Assembly (NCBI GenBank): GCA_002159155.1
Contig: LZRQ01000059.1
Coordinates: 1 to 17,095, forward strand
DNA length: 17,095 nt
From: Firmicutes bacterium ZCTH02-B6
GTDB taxonomy: Bacteria; Bacillota; Limnochordia; Limnochordales; ZCTH02-B6
Direction: 5' to 3'
A program made the translations under genes and the position numbers. The notes below the pieces were generated by a model. The model saw nothing but the letters and a program-made list of their open reading frames with translations. It did no database searches and was not told the origin of the DNA. Below are positions 7,196 to 13,824 of this stretch, piece after piece; position 1 is the stretch's first letter; every line of letters begins with the position of its first letter.

Positions 7196-7922
7196 TCAGT
7201 CCTCCAGCGTTTGAGCCTCGACGGACAGCACCCGCGGCAGGTTGTCGGCCAGCAGCGCCCAGCGGTCGCCGGCGTCGCGGGATCCGAAGATTTGGCCGCC
7301 CGTGGTGCCGAAGTACACGCCGCACGGGTCCAATTGGTCGACGGCCATCGCGCCCCGCAGGACGTTGATATAGCAATGCCGGTCAGGCAGTCCCCGGCCT
7401 CCGTGTTGTCAGGATCGGCGATCCAGTCGGCCCGCAGGCCCTTGTCGACGGCGCACCAGCTGTTGCCGCCGTCGTCGGTGCGGAAAACGCCGGCTGCCGA
7501 GATGGCAGCGTACTGCCGCTGGGTATTTACCGGATGCGTGACAATCGTGTGCAGGCAACACCCAGCCGCGCCCGGTTCCCAGTCCGCGTGACTGGGATGA
7601 TGGCGCAGGGTATGTCGTTCCATCCAGGTGGCGCCGTCGTCCACCGACATAAACAGGGCGGCGTCCTCCACCCCAGCGAGCAGCGTCTCGTCGACATCGG
7701 GAGTGGCAACGGGTTTGATGGTCCACGCGCGCCGGAACTGCCATGACACGGTGTCCACACCGACGCCTAGAGCCGGTCGGGGTCGAGGGCAGACGCTTGA
7801 AGGTGAAGGACCTCACATCCCTCGAACAGAGGTCCCTCGACGGGCCACGCGCTCCGCGACGCGTCCGCGGTGAGTAGGAATGCGCCCTTGCGAGTTCCGA
7901 TCAACAGGCGTACCCGAGCCAC
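7196..7922 (-). pseudogene. Decayed BNR-repeat (WD40/YVTN-like) glycosyl-hydrolase-like gene
   Basis: Three pieces in three frames belong to one gene. The N-terminal piece starts at a GTG (7922) and reads VARVRLLIGTRKGAFLL, then LHLQASALDPDRL before a TAG at 7769-7767. A middle piece, in the frame of the 413-codon ORF, holds LLAGVEDAALFMSVDDGATW, then PGAAGCCLHTIV and ISAAGVFRTDDGGNSW, i.e. BNR/Asp-box repeats (S/T-x-DDG-x-TW). The C-terminal piece reads CYINVLRGAMAVDQLDP, GVYFGTTGGQIFGSRDAGDRW and LADNLPRVLSVEAQTLED to a TGA at 7198-7196. Intact relatives as I recall them are about 350 residues; here segments are missing after the first and second pieces. The family is usually described as exo-sialidase-like beta-propellers of unknown function, often next to a MoaD-like gene, as here. 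Confidence 0.75.
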
Positions 7923-7966
7923 GACCGAACCCCCTGTGGTGGCGTGCCGCGCCGAGTGCTGTCAGA

Positions 7967-8001
7967 TGTTAGGTAACACAGGGATAGTATACCAAATTTG
8001 G
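7967..8001 (-). promoter_or_regulatory. Putative extended -10 promoter and palindromes upstream of the BNR pseudogene
   Basis: On the minus strand TGGTATACT gives an extended -10 (TATACT at 7991-7986), 64 bases before the pseudogene start. It is flanked by two palindromes: CCAAATTTGG (7992-8001, perfect 10 bp) upstream and TGTTAGGTAACA (7967-7978, 5-bp arms) over the expected start site. The stretch is AT-rich compared with its surroundings. It may be the surviving regulated promoter of the decayed unit; no good -35 is present. Confidence 0.4.
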
Positions 8002-8181
8002 ATCAATTGCGGGTCGCGATGTTCTCTCCCTTGCGGGACTGAAAGCCTTCCCGTGCTTCGGCACCGTTTCACGCGAAACGCGGGATGACGCGCCGCCTTC
8101 CCGCAGGCTACATTGAAAACACACCTCAAGGTGAGCTGCGCGCAGCGCCATTGGGTGCAACTCATCAAGGAGGTGGCGTCC

Positions 8182-8505
8182 ATGCGAAATACCCGTCGGA
8201 TTGTCGCCGTCGGTTTGGTGGTTGCCCTGATCGTGGCCGGGCTGCCCATGGGGCAGCTGGGACGGGCTTCGGCCCAGGCTGCCGCGGCTAGCGTCGTGCT
8301 GCCGGTTGGCGAAGAGCTAACTGATGAAACGCTGCAGGAGGTGACTGGAAAGGCGCTGCCCATTGGCGGGGTCGCCCTTGTGGCTGCGCGGGCTGCCGCT
8401 GTTTGGGTCGGCGTGAAGCTGGCCGAAAGCGCTTGGAACAACGTCATCGAACCGGCGCTGGACAAGTACGTCTGGGCGCCGGTGCGCGAGAGCCTCGGCC
8501 TCTGA
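8182..8505 (+). CDS. Small exported protein with bacteriocin-leader-like motif
   Basis: A 107-residue protein not recognised as a named family. Residues 1-33 form a clear Sec signal peptide (RNTRR, hydrophobic core, ASAQA cleavage region). The mature part begins with EELTDETLQEVTGKALPIGG, resembling leader segments of ribosomal peptides (L-x-x-E-L-x-x-V-x-G), then a hydrophobic/amphipathic helix rich in Ala and Val containing GVALVAARAAAVWVGVKLAE, and a Trp-containing end (SAWNN, DKYVWAPVRESLGL). There are no cysteines. The ATG at 8182 has a strong AAGGAGGTG (8167-8175) six bases upstream; an upstream TTG at 8113 has none. It stands alone between the pseudogene promoter and its own terminator. 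No maturation or export genes are beside it, so the bacteriocin idea is speculative, but the gene itself is well supported. Confidence 0.75.
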   Translation: MRNTRRIVAVGLVVALIVAGLPMGQLGRASAQAAAASVVLPVGEELTDETLQEVTGKALPIGGVALVAARAAAVWVGVKLAESAWNNVIEPALDKYVWAPVRESLGL

Positions 8506-8527
8506 CAGGGACCAAGGAGGAGTCCGT

Positions 8528-8558
8528 AGGGCGGCGGGCATAGTCCCGCCGCCCTCTT
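8528..8558 (+). terminator. Terminator after the small exported protein gene
   Basis: GGGCGGCGGG (8529-8538) pairs perfectly with CCCGCCGCCC (8545-8554) around a 6-nt loop, with an additional A-T pair outside, and is followed by TCTT. It lies 23 bp after the stop codon. A free AAGGAGG (8514-8520) just before it has no start codon behind it. Confidence 0.75.
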
Positions 8559-8603
8559 AACCCCTTGCGAAGAAAGCGTAAGGTGCCAGCGGGGGGAAGG
8601 ATT

Positions 8604-8813
8604 GTGTCGGGGAACCGGATTGTGTGGTGGTGGGAAGCTCGGCTTATAGTGGCCTTTGTCCTCTGGTTTTTGGCCTTTGAACGGCTGTGGGAGCTCGGCA
8701 AGCTCGTGACCAGTGGCCGTGGCTTTGAGCTGCCAGCGGCGGCCAACGCGGTGTTGCTGTTGACCTTAGCGATACTGGCTTCCTGGCGAATGCCCAGCTA
8801 TCCGTCGCGATGA
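8604..8813 (+). CDS. Small two-helix membrane protein, unknown function
   Basis: About 69 residues with two predicted membrane helices: RLIVAFVLWFLAFERLWELG and, after a short polar loop, a second one with AVLLLTLAILASW. The N-terminus carries a WWW cluster and the C-terminus is MPSYPSR. I recognise no family. The GTG at 8604 has GGGGGAAGG just upstream, although the spacing is short (3-4 bases); a TTG at 8565 would add 13 basic residues but has no ribosome binding site and lies right behind a terminator. The gene has no clear promoter of its own and converges on the HD-domain gene with a 4-bp gap. It is supported mainly by its membrane-protein composition, so it remains tentative. Confidence 0.5.
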   Translation: MSGNRIVWWWEARLIVAFVLWFLAFERLWELGKLVTSGRGFELPAAANAVLLLTLAILASWRMPSYPSR

Positions 8814-8817
8814 TCGG

Positions 8818-9510
8818 CTACGGCCCTGGCGAGGGCTCACGCTCGACACTGCAGGTGGGGCAGTGCGGTTCACTGGTGCGAGACGCCTGGCTAGAGCGCT
8901 CGGCCGGCAGGAGACCTCGGGCCGATAGGTCATCCAGCAGCCGTCGGCAGTGCTCCCAAAGGGCCGGGGCGCCGCGTTGGACGAGAGGAGCGGAGCGGGT
9001 CTCTATGTCGGCCCGGGTGACGCCGAACTCCCGCCACGTTCCCCCGTCCAGCAGGCAGTTTGCGTAGAGGGGCTGGAAGCGATCGAGGGCCCGGGCGAAG
9101 GCCGCCTCAGGCGTCCGTCCATCCTCAAACTCCTCCCAGAGGGCGCGAAACGCTTGTGCCTGGTCGGGTGGCAGGAGGCCAAACAGGCGCTGGGCCGCCA
9201 GCTTCTCCTGCTCATGCTGTTCCTGGGCGTTGTCGTTGTAGTAAAAATGGTCGCCTGCGTCGATTTCGACGATGTCGTGGATGAGCAGCATGCGCAACAC
9301 CCGGCCGAGATCGAGGGACGGGTTGGGGGCCAGTTCGGCCAGGACCATAGCTGCGACAGCCAGGTGCCACGAATGCTCGGCGGCGTTTTCGCGCCGCGAT
9401 CCATCCAGCAGCCAGTTGCGACGGACGATGGCCTTGAGTTTGTCGATCTCGCGCAAGAAACGCAACTGTTGCTCAAGGCGGTTTGCTGCTGGTGTTTCGG
9501 TGCCTGACAT
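8818..9510 (-). CDS. HD-domain phosphohydrolase (YfbR/HDDC2-like)
   Basis: A 230-residue cytoplasmic metal-dependent phosphohydrolase of the HD superfamily. The metal-binding residues are visible: H46 in ENAAEHSWH, the H78-D79 pair in MLLIHDIVEIDAGD, and a downstream Asp in RALDRFQPL near residue 148. The RENAAEHSWH and HDIVEIDAGD blocks match the 5'-deoxynucleotidase (YfbR) / HDDC2 group, whose members dephosphorylate nucleoside monophosphates; the substrate here is not certain. The ATG at 9510 has GAGGGGGG eight bases upstream. The last 25 residues form a polar tail with a CPTC motif that is not part of the HD fold. It appears to be a single-gene unit, converging with the small membrane protein gene. 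Confidence 0.85.
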   Translation of the reverse strand: MSGTETPAANRLEQQLRFLREIDKLKAIVRRNWLLDGSRRENAAEHSWHLAVAAMVLAELAPNPSLDLGRVLRMLLIHDIVEIDAGDHFYYNDNAQEQHEQEKLAAQRLFGLLPPDQAQAFRALWEEFEDGRTPEAAFARALDRFQPLYANCLLDGGTWREFGVTRADIETRSAPLVQRGAPALWEHCRRLLDDLSARGLLPAERSSQASRTSEPHCPTCSVEREPSPGP

Positions 9511-9769
9511 AGGGGACCCCCCTCATCCGGCGCTGGCTGCAAAAGCTCTGTTGGGGCCGGGATGCCGGCGCTCTTAACGGAGCCTATTTTAAAACATCTC
9601 GCGTGCCGTAGGGGGATATGTCCCGCACTGCAACAGTGGCCCACGGAGGCAGAGCGGCTCACCGCAACGCCGTCGCTCTAGCGGAGAGGAGACACGCCGC
9701 CGGGCAGCGGGTACGGCTGGGCGCAACAGTGGAGACACGTCCCGGCCGCACACGCACGGCTGGCGGCGC

Positions 9770-10564
9770 TCAGGTGAGCAGCAAGCGGTCGTCCAAGAGG
9801 TCGGCGCCGCGTACGCGGGTAAACTCCTGCAGCAGATCCTGTACCGTCATGCGGGTACGCTCGGGCCCGGAAAGGTCGAGGACCACGCCGCCCTCATGCA
9901 TCATGATGGTGCGGTCACCAATGCGCAGGGCGTGCTCCAAGTTGTGGGTGACCATCAGCGTGGTTAGGCCGTATTCGCCCACGATCCGGGTCGTGAGGTC
10001 GAGTACCTGCTTGGCCGTCTTGGGATCCAGCGCGGCTGTATGCTCATCAAGGAGCAAGAGCGACGGGCGGGTCATGGTGGCCATGATCAGCGACAGCGAC
10101 TGGCGCTGGCCACCTGACAGAAGGCCAACCTCGCTCTGGAGCCGGCTCTCAAGACCTAGTCCGAGCGGAGCCAAGAGCTCACGATAGCGGGAGCGGCCGC
10201 TTCGCGTCACGCCACGGGCTAGAGTGCGTCGCTGCCCGCGCCGTTCGGCCATACTCAAATTTTCCTCGATGGTCATGGAAGCCGCGGTGCCCTGGAGTGG
10301 ATCCTGGAAGACGCGCCCGATGAACCTGGCCCGCCGGTGCTCGCTCCAGCGGGTGATGTCGACGCCGTCCAGGACGATCCGGCCACGGTCAGGCAGGTAA
10401 CGTCCGGCGATGAGGTTGAGGAGCGTCGACTTGCCCGCGCCGTTGCTGCCGATCACGGTCACAAACTGGCCTTTCTCAATGGTCAGATCCACACGGTTGA
10501 CGGCCACCTTGACGCTGCCGCCACCCACCGGGAAAGTCTTAGTCACCTTTTCCAACACGAGCAC
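9770..10564 (-). CDS. ABC transporter ATP-binding protein (TrpXYZ-type, COG1101)
   Basis: A 264-residue ATPase, last gene of a three-gene importer. Walker A is GSNGAGKST (39-47), the signature is LSGGQRQSLSL, and Walker B is LLLLDEHTAALDP. The DEH in place of DEP is characteristic of this ATPase group and not a defect. The D-loop and H-loop (LMVTHNLEHAL) are intact. The GTG at 10564 begins three bases after the permease stop, so the two are translationally coupled. Relatives (TrpY/YufO-like in COG1101) work with a permease of the COG4120 type and a periplasmic PF04392 binding protein. Substrates described in this family include tryptophan and tyrosine; the substrate here is unknown. Confidence 0.85.
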   Translation of the reverse strand: MLVLEKVTKTFPVGGGSVKVAVNRVDLTIEKGQFVTVIGSNGAGKSTLLNLIAGRYLPDRGRIVLDGVDITRWSEHRRARFIGRVFQDPLQGTAASMTIEENLSMAERRGQRRTLARGVTRSGRSRYRELLAPLGLGLESRLQSEVGLLSGGQRQSLSLIMATMTRPSLLLLDEHTAALDPKTAKQVLDLTTRIVGEYGLTTLMVTHNLEHALRIGDRTIMMHEGGVVLDLSGPERTRMTVQDLLQEFTRVRGADLLDDRLLLT

Positions 10565-10567
10565 GGC

Positions 10568-11536
10568 TTACATTCCTTCCTTTCCGGCCGTGGCCGCGGA
10601 CCCGGATACGGTCCCACTGGGGCTTGCCTGGGTCAGAGCGTCCAGCTCCTGGTCGGTCGGCCCCTTGCGGCTGGAGAAGCGCTCTTTCAAAGCCGGCCCC
10701 GCTAGGGCCAGGACCACGATGGCAGCCGTGACGATGCGCAGGTCGGTGGGCGCGAAACCGGCTCCCAGCGCAAAGTAGATGGCCAGGCGATAGAGGACCG
10801 CCCCGATGACGGCGCCAAGTGTCGCCCGGAAGACGGTGGAAGGCCGGATGAGGGCGTGGCCAAGGATGACAGATGCCAGGCCCGTAATGATGGTACCGAG
10901 ACCCATCCCCACGTCGGCGTACCCCTGGTACTGCGCCATCATCGCGCCGGCGAGGGCCACAAGGCCGTTGGAGAAGGCGAGACCCAAGACGATCATACCA
11001 TCGGTGTCCACGCCTAGGCTGCGGATCATCGCCGGGTTGTCGCCCGTCGCGCGCATCGCGAGTCCGATTTCGGTGCTGAGGAACCAGTCGATGCCCAGCT
11101 TGACCACGACCACCAACACCCCAAAGACAATCAGCGCCTGGAGCGGGTGGTTGAAGCCCCAGTCCGACAAGTTGGTAAAGAGGGTCGGCTGGCGCAGAAG
11201 AGGGACGTTGGGCCGGCCCATGATGCGCAGGTTGACCGAGTACAGCGCGGTCATGGTCAGGATGCTGGCCAGCAGCCCCGCGATGCGCATTTTGGTATGC
11301 ATGAGACCTGTGACGGCTCCCGCTAGCATCCCCGCGAAAAAGGCGACCAAGATCGCAACGATGGGGGAAGTTCCGCTGACGATCAGCGTCGCTGCAACCG
11401 CCGCTCCCAAGGGGAAGCTCCCGTCCACCGTCAAGTCGGCAAACTGCAGGACGCGAAAGGTGAGGTAGACCCCAAGGGCCAGCACGCCGTAGGCTAGCCC
11501 TTGCTCAATGGACCCGCTGAGGGCAAACCAGCTCAA
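10568..11536 (-). CDS. ABC transporter permease (TrpXYZ-type, COG4120)
   Basis: A 322-residue polytopic membrane protein of the branched-chain/ribose permease superfamily, COG4120 type. Family features include VYLTFRVLQFADLTVDGSFP near the N-terminus, the GAVTGLMHTKMRIAGLLASI loop and MRATGDNPAMIRSLGVDTD in the ATPase-contacting region. The last 35 residues are a polar cytoplasmic tail. The only plausible start is a TTG at 11536; GGGAAGG (11554-11548) is 11 bases upstream, separated from it by an in-line ATG-TAG. A strong terminator hairpin sits between this gene and the binding-protein gene, so it is probably made at a lower level than the binding protein. Confidence 0.87.
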   Translation of the reverse strand: MSWFALSGSIEQGLAYGVLALGVYLTFRVLQFADLTVDGSFPLGAAVAATLIVSGTSPIVAILVAFFAGMLAGAVTGLMHTKMRIAGLLASILTMTALYSVNLRIMGRPNVPLLRQPTLFTNLSDWGFNHPLQALIVFGVLVVVVKLGIDWFLSTEIGLAMRATGDNPAMIRSLGVDTDGMIVLGLAFSNGLVALAGAMMAQYQGYADVGMGLGTIITGLASVILGHALIRPSTVFRATLGAVIGAVLYRLAIYFALGAGFAPTDLRIVTAAIVVLALAGPALKERFSSRKGPTDQELDALTQASPSGTVSGSAATAGKEGM

Positions 11537-11555
11537 AGCTGCTACATCCTTCCCG

Positions 11556-11577
11556 GCCGATCCCGCTCAGGATCGGC
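11556..11577 (-). repeat. Inverted repeat in the permease leader
   Basis: GCCGATCC (11556-11563) and GGATCGGC (11570-11577) form a perfect 8-bp stem with a 6-nt loop. It lies two bases upstream of the GGGAAGG sequence before the permease TTG start, with no T-run, so it is probably an mRNA structure affecting stability or translation and not a terminator. Confidence 0.55.
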
Positions 11578-11598
11578 ATATCCTGCATTGGCGGGCTC

Positions 11599-11634
11599 GA
11601 AAAAAGAGTGGAAGGCCGTTCAAGGCCTTCCACC
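11599..11634 (-). terminator. Intra-operon terminator/attenuator between binding protein and permease
   Basis: On the minus strand GTGGAAGGCC and GGCCTTCCAC form a perfect 10-bp stem around TTGAAC, followed by TCTTTTTT. It starts 27 bp after the binding-protein stop and precedes the permease by over 60 bp. This looks like a full intrinsic terminator with partial read-through, allowing excess of the binding protein over the membrane complex. Confidence 0.88.
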
Positions 11635-11660
11635 CTCCAACGACCCCTCCACCGCAAACG

Positions 11661-12659
11661 CTATTCTTCGATGATCCGGACTGCCTTGGAGATGACCGAA
11701 TCGGGGACTTGGACGTTCATGCGGCGCGCCGCACCCAAGTTGAGCACCACGCTCTGCTCGCTCAAGTACTCGATCGGTATCTCCGCAGGGCTCGCTCCGT
11801 TCAGCACCCGGACGGCCATGTCTGCCGTCTGGCGGCCCAACTGGTAGTAGTCGATGCCGACCGTGGCCAGGGCTCCTTTGGCGACGCTGTCCGCCTCACC
11901 GGCGATGAGCGGCAAGCGCGCCCGCTCCGCCACCAGCACGACGGACTCCAGCGCTGACACGACGGTATTGTCTGTCGGCACGTAGATGGCGTCGACCCGG
12001 CCGACCAGCGACTGGGCCGCCTGGAGCACCTCATTGGAGTTGGCTGCGGTGGCTTCTACCAGCTGCAGGCCCAAGTCGGCCGCGGCCTCGCGGGCGATCT
12101 CCACCTGGACCACGGAGTTGACCTCGCCTGCGTTGTACAGCACGCCGACGCGCGTAGCACGCGGGACGATCTCCTTGAGCAGCTCCAGCTGGGCCCGCAC
12201 AGGCGTCAAGTCTGACGTGCCGGTGACGTTAGTCCCCGGCCGGGCAATGCTTTCCACCAAGTCCGCCGCCACGGGATCCGTCACGGCGGTGATCAAGATC
12301 GGGATGTCCTTGATCAGATGGGCTGCGGCTTGGGCCGTCGGGGTGGCGATGGCGAGGATCAGATCCACACCCTCAGCCTGGAACTTGCGGGCGATGGTCT
12401 GCGCGGTCGCCAGGTCGCCCTGCGCGCTCTGGATGTCGTAAACGACGTCGACGCCTTCCACGTAGCCCAGCTCAGTCATGCGGTCGATGAAGCCTTGCCG
12501 GGCCTGGTCCAACGAGGGGTGTTCGACGATCTGCGTAACCCCCACACGGATGGGGGCTGCCTGGGCGGCCGCCGCCATGGCGACGACGGCAACAACAGCC
12601 AACAGCAACCACGGGCGTCTCAAGACTCGCAACAACGTTGCCTCGGCTCCTTCGTGCAT
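11661..12659 (-). CDS. ABC transporter substrate-binding protein (TrpX/PF04392 family)
   Basis: A 332-residue periplasmic binding protein of the PF04392 (COG2984, TrpX-like) family. After the signal peptide (RRPWLLLAVVAVVAMAAAAQA) the mature protein begins with IRVGVTQIVEHPSLDQARQG, the diagnostic first block of the family, then TAQTIARKFQAEGVDLILAI and the TPTAQAA, TDPVAADLV and NVTGTSD blocks of the ligand cleft. There is no lipobox cysteine. The ATG at 12659 has no ribosome binding site; a TTG at 12635 with AAGGAGCCGAGG in front would shorten the N-terminus by 8 residues and leave a normal signal peptide, and may be the true start. Ligands in this family include aromatic amino acids; which one binds here cannot be told. 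Confidence 0.87.
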   Translation of the reverse strand: MHEGAEATLLRVLRRPWLLLAVVAVVAMAAAAQAAPIRVGVTQIVEHPSLDQARQGFIDRMTELGYVEGVDVVYDIQSAQGDLATAQTIARKFQAEGVDLILAIATPTAQAAAHLIKDIPILITAVTDPVAADLVESIARPGTNVTGTSDLTPVRAQLELLKEIVPRATRVGVLYNAGEVNSVVQVEIAREAAADLGLQLVEATAANSNEVLQAAQSLVGRVDAIYVPTDNTVVSALESVVLVAERARLPLIAGEADSVAKGALATVGIDYYQLGRQTADMAVRVLNGASPAEIPIEYLSEQSVVLNLGAARRMNVQVPDSVISKAVRIIEE

Positions 12660-12978
12660 ATTAGTTTTGCGGTGGCAAGGGCGACGCTCGTCCGGCAGCC
12701 GGGTACGTCAGCGCCGGGGGCGAGCGCACACGTCCACCAGGAGACCCCAGTGCGCGGGTCTCACGGCAGGGTACAACCGCGGCGCTGCCGCAGCATGGTG
12801 AATGCCCTCCGACAAGCCGGCTGCCTGGGAGCTGGAAGTATTAAAATGTCCACTTCTAGGTGGAAGTGACGTCTCCTTCTGGGGAAGAAGCGGGTTTAGG
12901 CTCTTTCCAACGGTTTGCAATTGACTATACAGTTCCTGGACCAAACCGCAGAGGGGCCGGCGGACCACACCGGCGGGC
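12660..12978 (-). promoter_or_regulatory. Structured leader region of the TrpXYZ-type operon with an upstream ORF
   Basis: A 319-bp gene-free stretch upstream of the binding protein. On the minus strand it contains a palindrome CACTTC-TAGGTG-GAAGTG (12851-12868), then GGAGGG and an ATG at 12796 opening an 11-codon ORF (MLRQRRGCTLP) ending in TGA at 12761-12763. A stem CGGCAG/CTGCCG (12764-12769 with 12785-12790) lies inside this ORF, and a perfect 7-bp stem GAGACCC/GGGTCTC (12741-12747 with 12756-12762) begins at its stop codon. A possible -10 TATAGT lies near 12925 without a good -35. The arrangement suggests a regulated leader but matches no riboswitch I know. Confidence 0.4.
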
Positions 12979-13824
12979 TTAAAGCGGCGCGCTCGCGACG
13001 GCTCTGGTGTCATCGGGCAGGGCCGCTCCCCGACGCAACTCTTCGGCCCTGGCGCGGGCCCTGGCAATGCGATCCGACGTGAGGGGATGGGTGCGCAGGA
13101 ACTCGAGGAACGGCACTTCCTCGCCTTCCAGGTTCTGAAGAAGCTCAAAGAAACGCACCATGCCCATCGGATCGTACCCGGCCGCGAACGCCAGACGCTG
13201 TCCGACGTCATCGGATTCGTGCTCCTGCTCCCGGCTCCATCCGAGACTCACGAGTTCCGTGACAAGGACCGCCGCGCTGTAGATGGCTTCGTTTCGCTGC
13301 CGCGCGTCCCCGAAAAGCAGCTGCAGGACGAGGCTGAGGCCCAGCCGGCGCCCAATGGTATTCATACCGTGTTTCTGCTCCACGTGGGCGATCTCGTGCC
13401 CGAGGACATTGGCCAGGGCGTCGGCGTCGTCGCCGATGTAGGCGAGGATGCCGCGGGTGAGGAAAATGTAACCCCCGGGGGCGGCGAAGGCGTTGACCAC
13501 CGGGCTGTCAAGGATAGTCAACTGGTATGTGATATTCTTCCGGCGCGCCTGGCCGACTACGTCGCCGAAGATGCGTTCCACCCACCGCTGGCGCCCTTCT
13601 GGCAGGCGGATGGGCGGACCGTACTCCGCCACCACGTCCGCATACACCGACTGGCCGATCATCACCTCGAAACCGCTTAGCAAGTCGTCGATAAAGGATT
13701 GAGCCGAGGCCGTCGGCGCATCGAATAAGGCGGAGAACAGCAGCCAGGCAGCTAAGACCACCACCAGGGCCGTTGCCGACGAAAGGCGGCCGCAGCGCCC
13801 CGGCCCTCCGCGTGCGGCGTGCAC
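12979..13824 (-). CDS. Exported M48-family metalloprotease (BepA/YfgC-like)
   Basis: A 281-residue zinc metallopeptidase with an N-terminal signal peptide or anchor (ALVVVLAAWLLFSAL, cleavage after TASAQ near residue 42). The zinc site is HEIAH (143-147) in NVLGHEIAHVEQKHG, with the third ligand in the REQEHESDDVG block (198-206), the usual M48 pattern. The segment NAFAAPGGYIFLTRG (111-125) and the later HPLTSDRIARAR match the periplasmic BepA/YfgC/LoiP group, which handles outer-membrane and misfolded envelope proteins in diderms; the TPR half of BepA is absent. The GTG at 13824 is preceded by AAGGGGG; no ATG is available. It is followed by the leader of the TrpXYZ-type operon and is probably independent of it. 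Confidence 0.87.
   Translation of the reverse strand: MHAARGGPGRCGRLSSATALVVVLAAWLLFSALFDAPTASAQSFIDDLLSGFEVMIGQSVYADVVAEYGPPIRLPEGRQRWVERIFGDVVGQARRKNITYQLTILDSPVVNAFAAPGGYIFLTRGILAYIGDDADALANVLGHEIAHVEQKHGMNTIGRRLGLSLVLQLLFGDARQRNEAIYSAAVLVTELVSLGWSREQEHESDDVGQRLAFAAGYDPMGMVRFFELLQNLEGEEVPFLEFLRTHPLTSDRIARARARAEELRRGAALPDDTRAVASAPL

Noticed and set aside
8019..8050. CRISPR-repeat-like segment with TCCCTTGCGGGA and CTGAAAG
   Set aside because: The short palindrome and ending look like a CRISPR repeat, but there is only one copy in the window, no spacers and no cas genes.
8511..8527. Orphan AAGGAGG ribosome binding site before the 8528 terminator
   Set aside because: No start codon follows at usable spacing and the terminator begins at once; most likely chance or part of the 3' untranslated region.
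9511..9769. Intergenic region with a minus-strand TAAAAT (-10-like, 9591-9586) and a repeated GCAACAGTGG
   Set aside because: The -10-like box lacks a -35 at the right distance, the 10-bp repeat is only two copies, and the ORF of 189 codons there is antisense to the ATPase gene.
10806..11468. 220-codon plus-strand ORF
   Set aside because: Antisense to the ABC permease; no coding character of its own.
12764..12783. T-box-like sequence AGGGTACAACCGCG on the plus strand
   Set aside because: It resembles the conserved T-box but differs at key central positions, and it lies on the strand opposite to the TrpXYZ-type operon. No plus-strand gene follows within 1 kb.
12955..12976. GCCGG/CCGGC hairpin after the M48 gene
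   Set aside because: Only a 5-bp stem and no T-run, so I do not call it a terminator.
13087..13680. 197-codon plus-strand ORF
   Set aside because: Antisense to the M48 protease, whose zinc motif and signal peptide are intact.
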